64,000 nt of DNA from assembly GCA_013397795.1 (NCBI GenBank), contig VZTJ01005225.1, positions 124,001 through 188,000 on the forward strand, read 5' to 3'. Numbering within the stretch: the stretch's first letter is position 1; every line of letters starts with the position of its first letter. The stretch is from Orthonyx spaldingii (lineage: Eukaryota > Chordata > Aves > Passeriformes > Orthonychidae). Below the pieces are notes generated by a model. It had not been told where the DNA came from. It searched no databases and worked only from the letters and a program-made list of their open reading frames with translations. This document shows, one piece after another, positions 63,514-64,000 of this stretch. The position numbers and the translations under genes were made by a program.

Positions 63514-64000
63514 GAAATTAATTTCTTCACATTCAGCTGCAGTCACACTTCTGAGTGCAATGCAATATAGCATTAGGTGACAGTTTCAGTACTGAGAGCC
63601 AATTCCTGTGGGTAGAAGGCTGCTGGTGTTTCTCTCCTTGTTCCTGTTATCTCCTTCACTGTTGGTGACCTTTGCTATTTTGACAAGTGCACAAGCACAG
63701 CCTTGTAGCCCAGGGAGTATTGAGGTACAGTTGTAATGGGCTTAGAGGATTTGTGTTAAACTAAAAACACAGACTTCAAACACACTGGTCTTGACCAGCT
63801 TGGAGCTGTGTTTTATCTTGTAATAGTGATGATCAAATGACAGGTGATTATTGCAGCCTTGGTTTTAGCTTTTTCTTACTTCTGTTTAGCTTTGTGGTGT
63901 AATGCCATGTTATATATCTTTTGTAATGAAGACACAGTAATAGCAAGTATTTCCTCTTTGTAAACTACATGTGACCCTAAATAACAATACAGTATTACCA
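63514..64000. other. Unassigned sequence at the window end
   Basis: Open frames are short and no repeat is recognised with confidence. It could be host flank, or internal provirus sequence if the purine tract at 63494-63513 is a true polypurine tract. The window stops before this can be settled. Confidence 0.4.

Noticed and set aside
1..64000. CRISPR arrays, operons, bacterial insertion sequences or plasmid-type origins
   Set aside because: No regularly spaced repeats, no ribosome-binding-site-led gene series, and vertebrate retrotransposons throughout.
1..64000. rRNA, spliceosomal RNA or microRNA genes
   Set aside because: No recognisable rRNA or U-snRNA sequence was seen. Hairpins present are AT simple repeats, and microRNA prediction by eye is not reliable.

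Overview
This window looks like nuclear chromosomal DNA from a bird, most likely a songbird (Passeriformes). It is AT-rich and CpG-poor, and no open frame is longer than 116 codons. The recognisable repeats are CR1 non-LTR retrotransposon pieces with the avian octamer-type 3' end, a tRNA-Ile-headed SINE with a CR1 tail (a type known from zebra finch and relatives), endogenous-retrovirus LTR material and MIR-like SINE fossils. The overall repeat load is low, under about 10 percent by eye. Nothing suggests bacterial, phage or organellar DNA.

Layout. 1-5250 is non-coding AT-rich sequence. 5251-5346 is a minus-strand SINE fragment. 5347-17084 is non-coding, with a (TA)n(CA)n microsatellite at 14035-14099 and a poly-A run at 14161. 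17085-17240 is an old minus-strand CR1 piece from inside ORF2. 17241-32711 is the longest stretch with almost nothing recognisable. 32712-33342 is a minus-strand CR1 3' end. 36895-37619 is a plus-strand solo LTR of 725 bp, bounded by TG...CA and a perfect 6-bp target duplication; it is a CpG-rich island in AT-rich surroundings. 37626-56165 is non-coding, with AT microsatellites, two MIR-like SINE fossils (48370-48945), a perfect 24-bp palindrome (52319-52342) and a TTATG pentanucleotide array (54062-54155). 56166-57446 is a plus-strand CR1 split by a second, minus-strand CR1. 58346-58480 is an A/C-only-like tract. 59113-59688 and 59768-59845 are two more minus-strand CR1 pieces. 61545-63493 is a degraded minus-strand provirus fragment with a tRNA-Leu-type primer binding site, a putative 5' LTR and broken gag-like frames, so it resembles the ERVL class.

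There is no support for a host protein-coding gene, an intact RNA gene or any cooperating gene system. The window is best read as a gene desert or the inside of a very large intron; sequence alone cannot separate these. I found no undescribed biological system. The items most worth a second look are the solo LTR, the ERVL-like remnant with its possible PPT-LTR-PBS arrangement, the tRNA-Ile/CR1 SINE, the nested CR1s and the palindrome.
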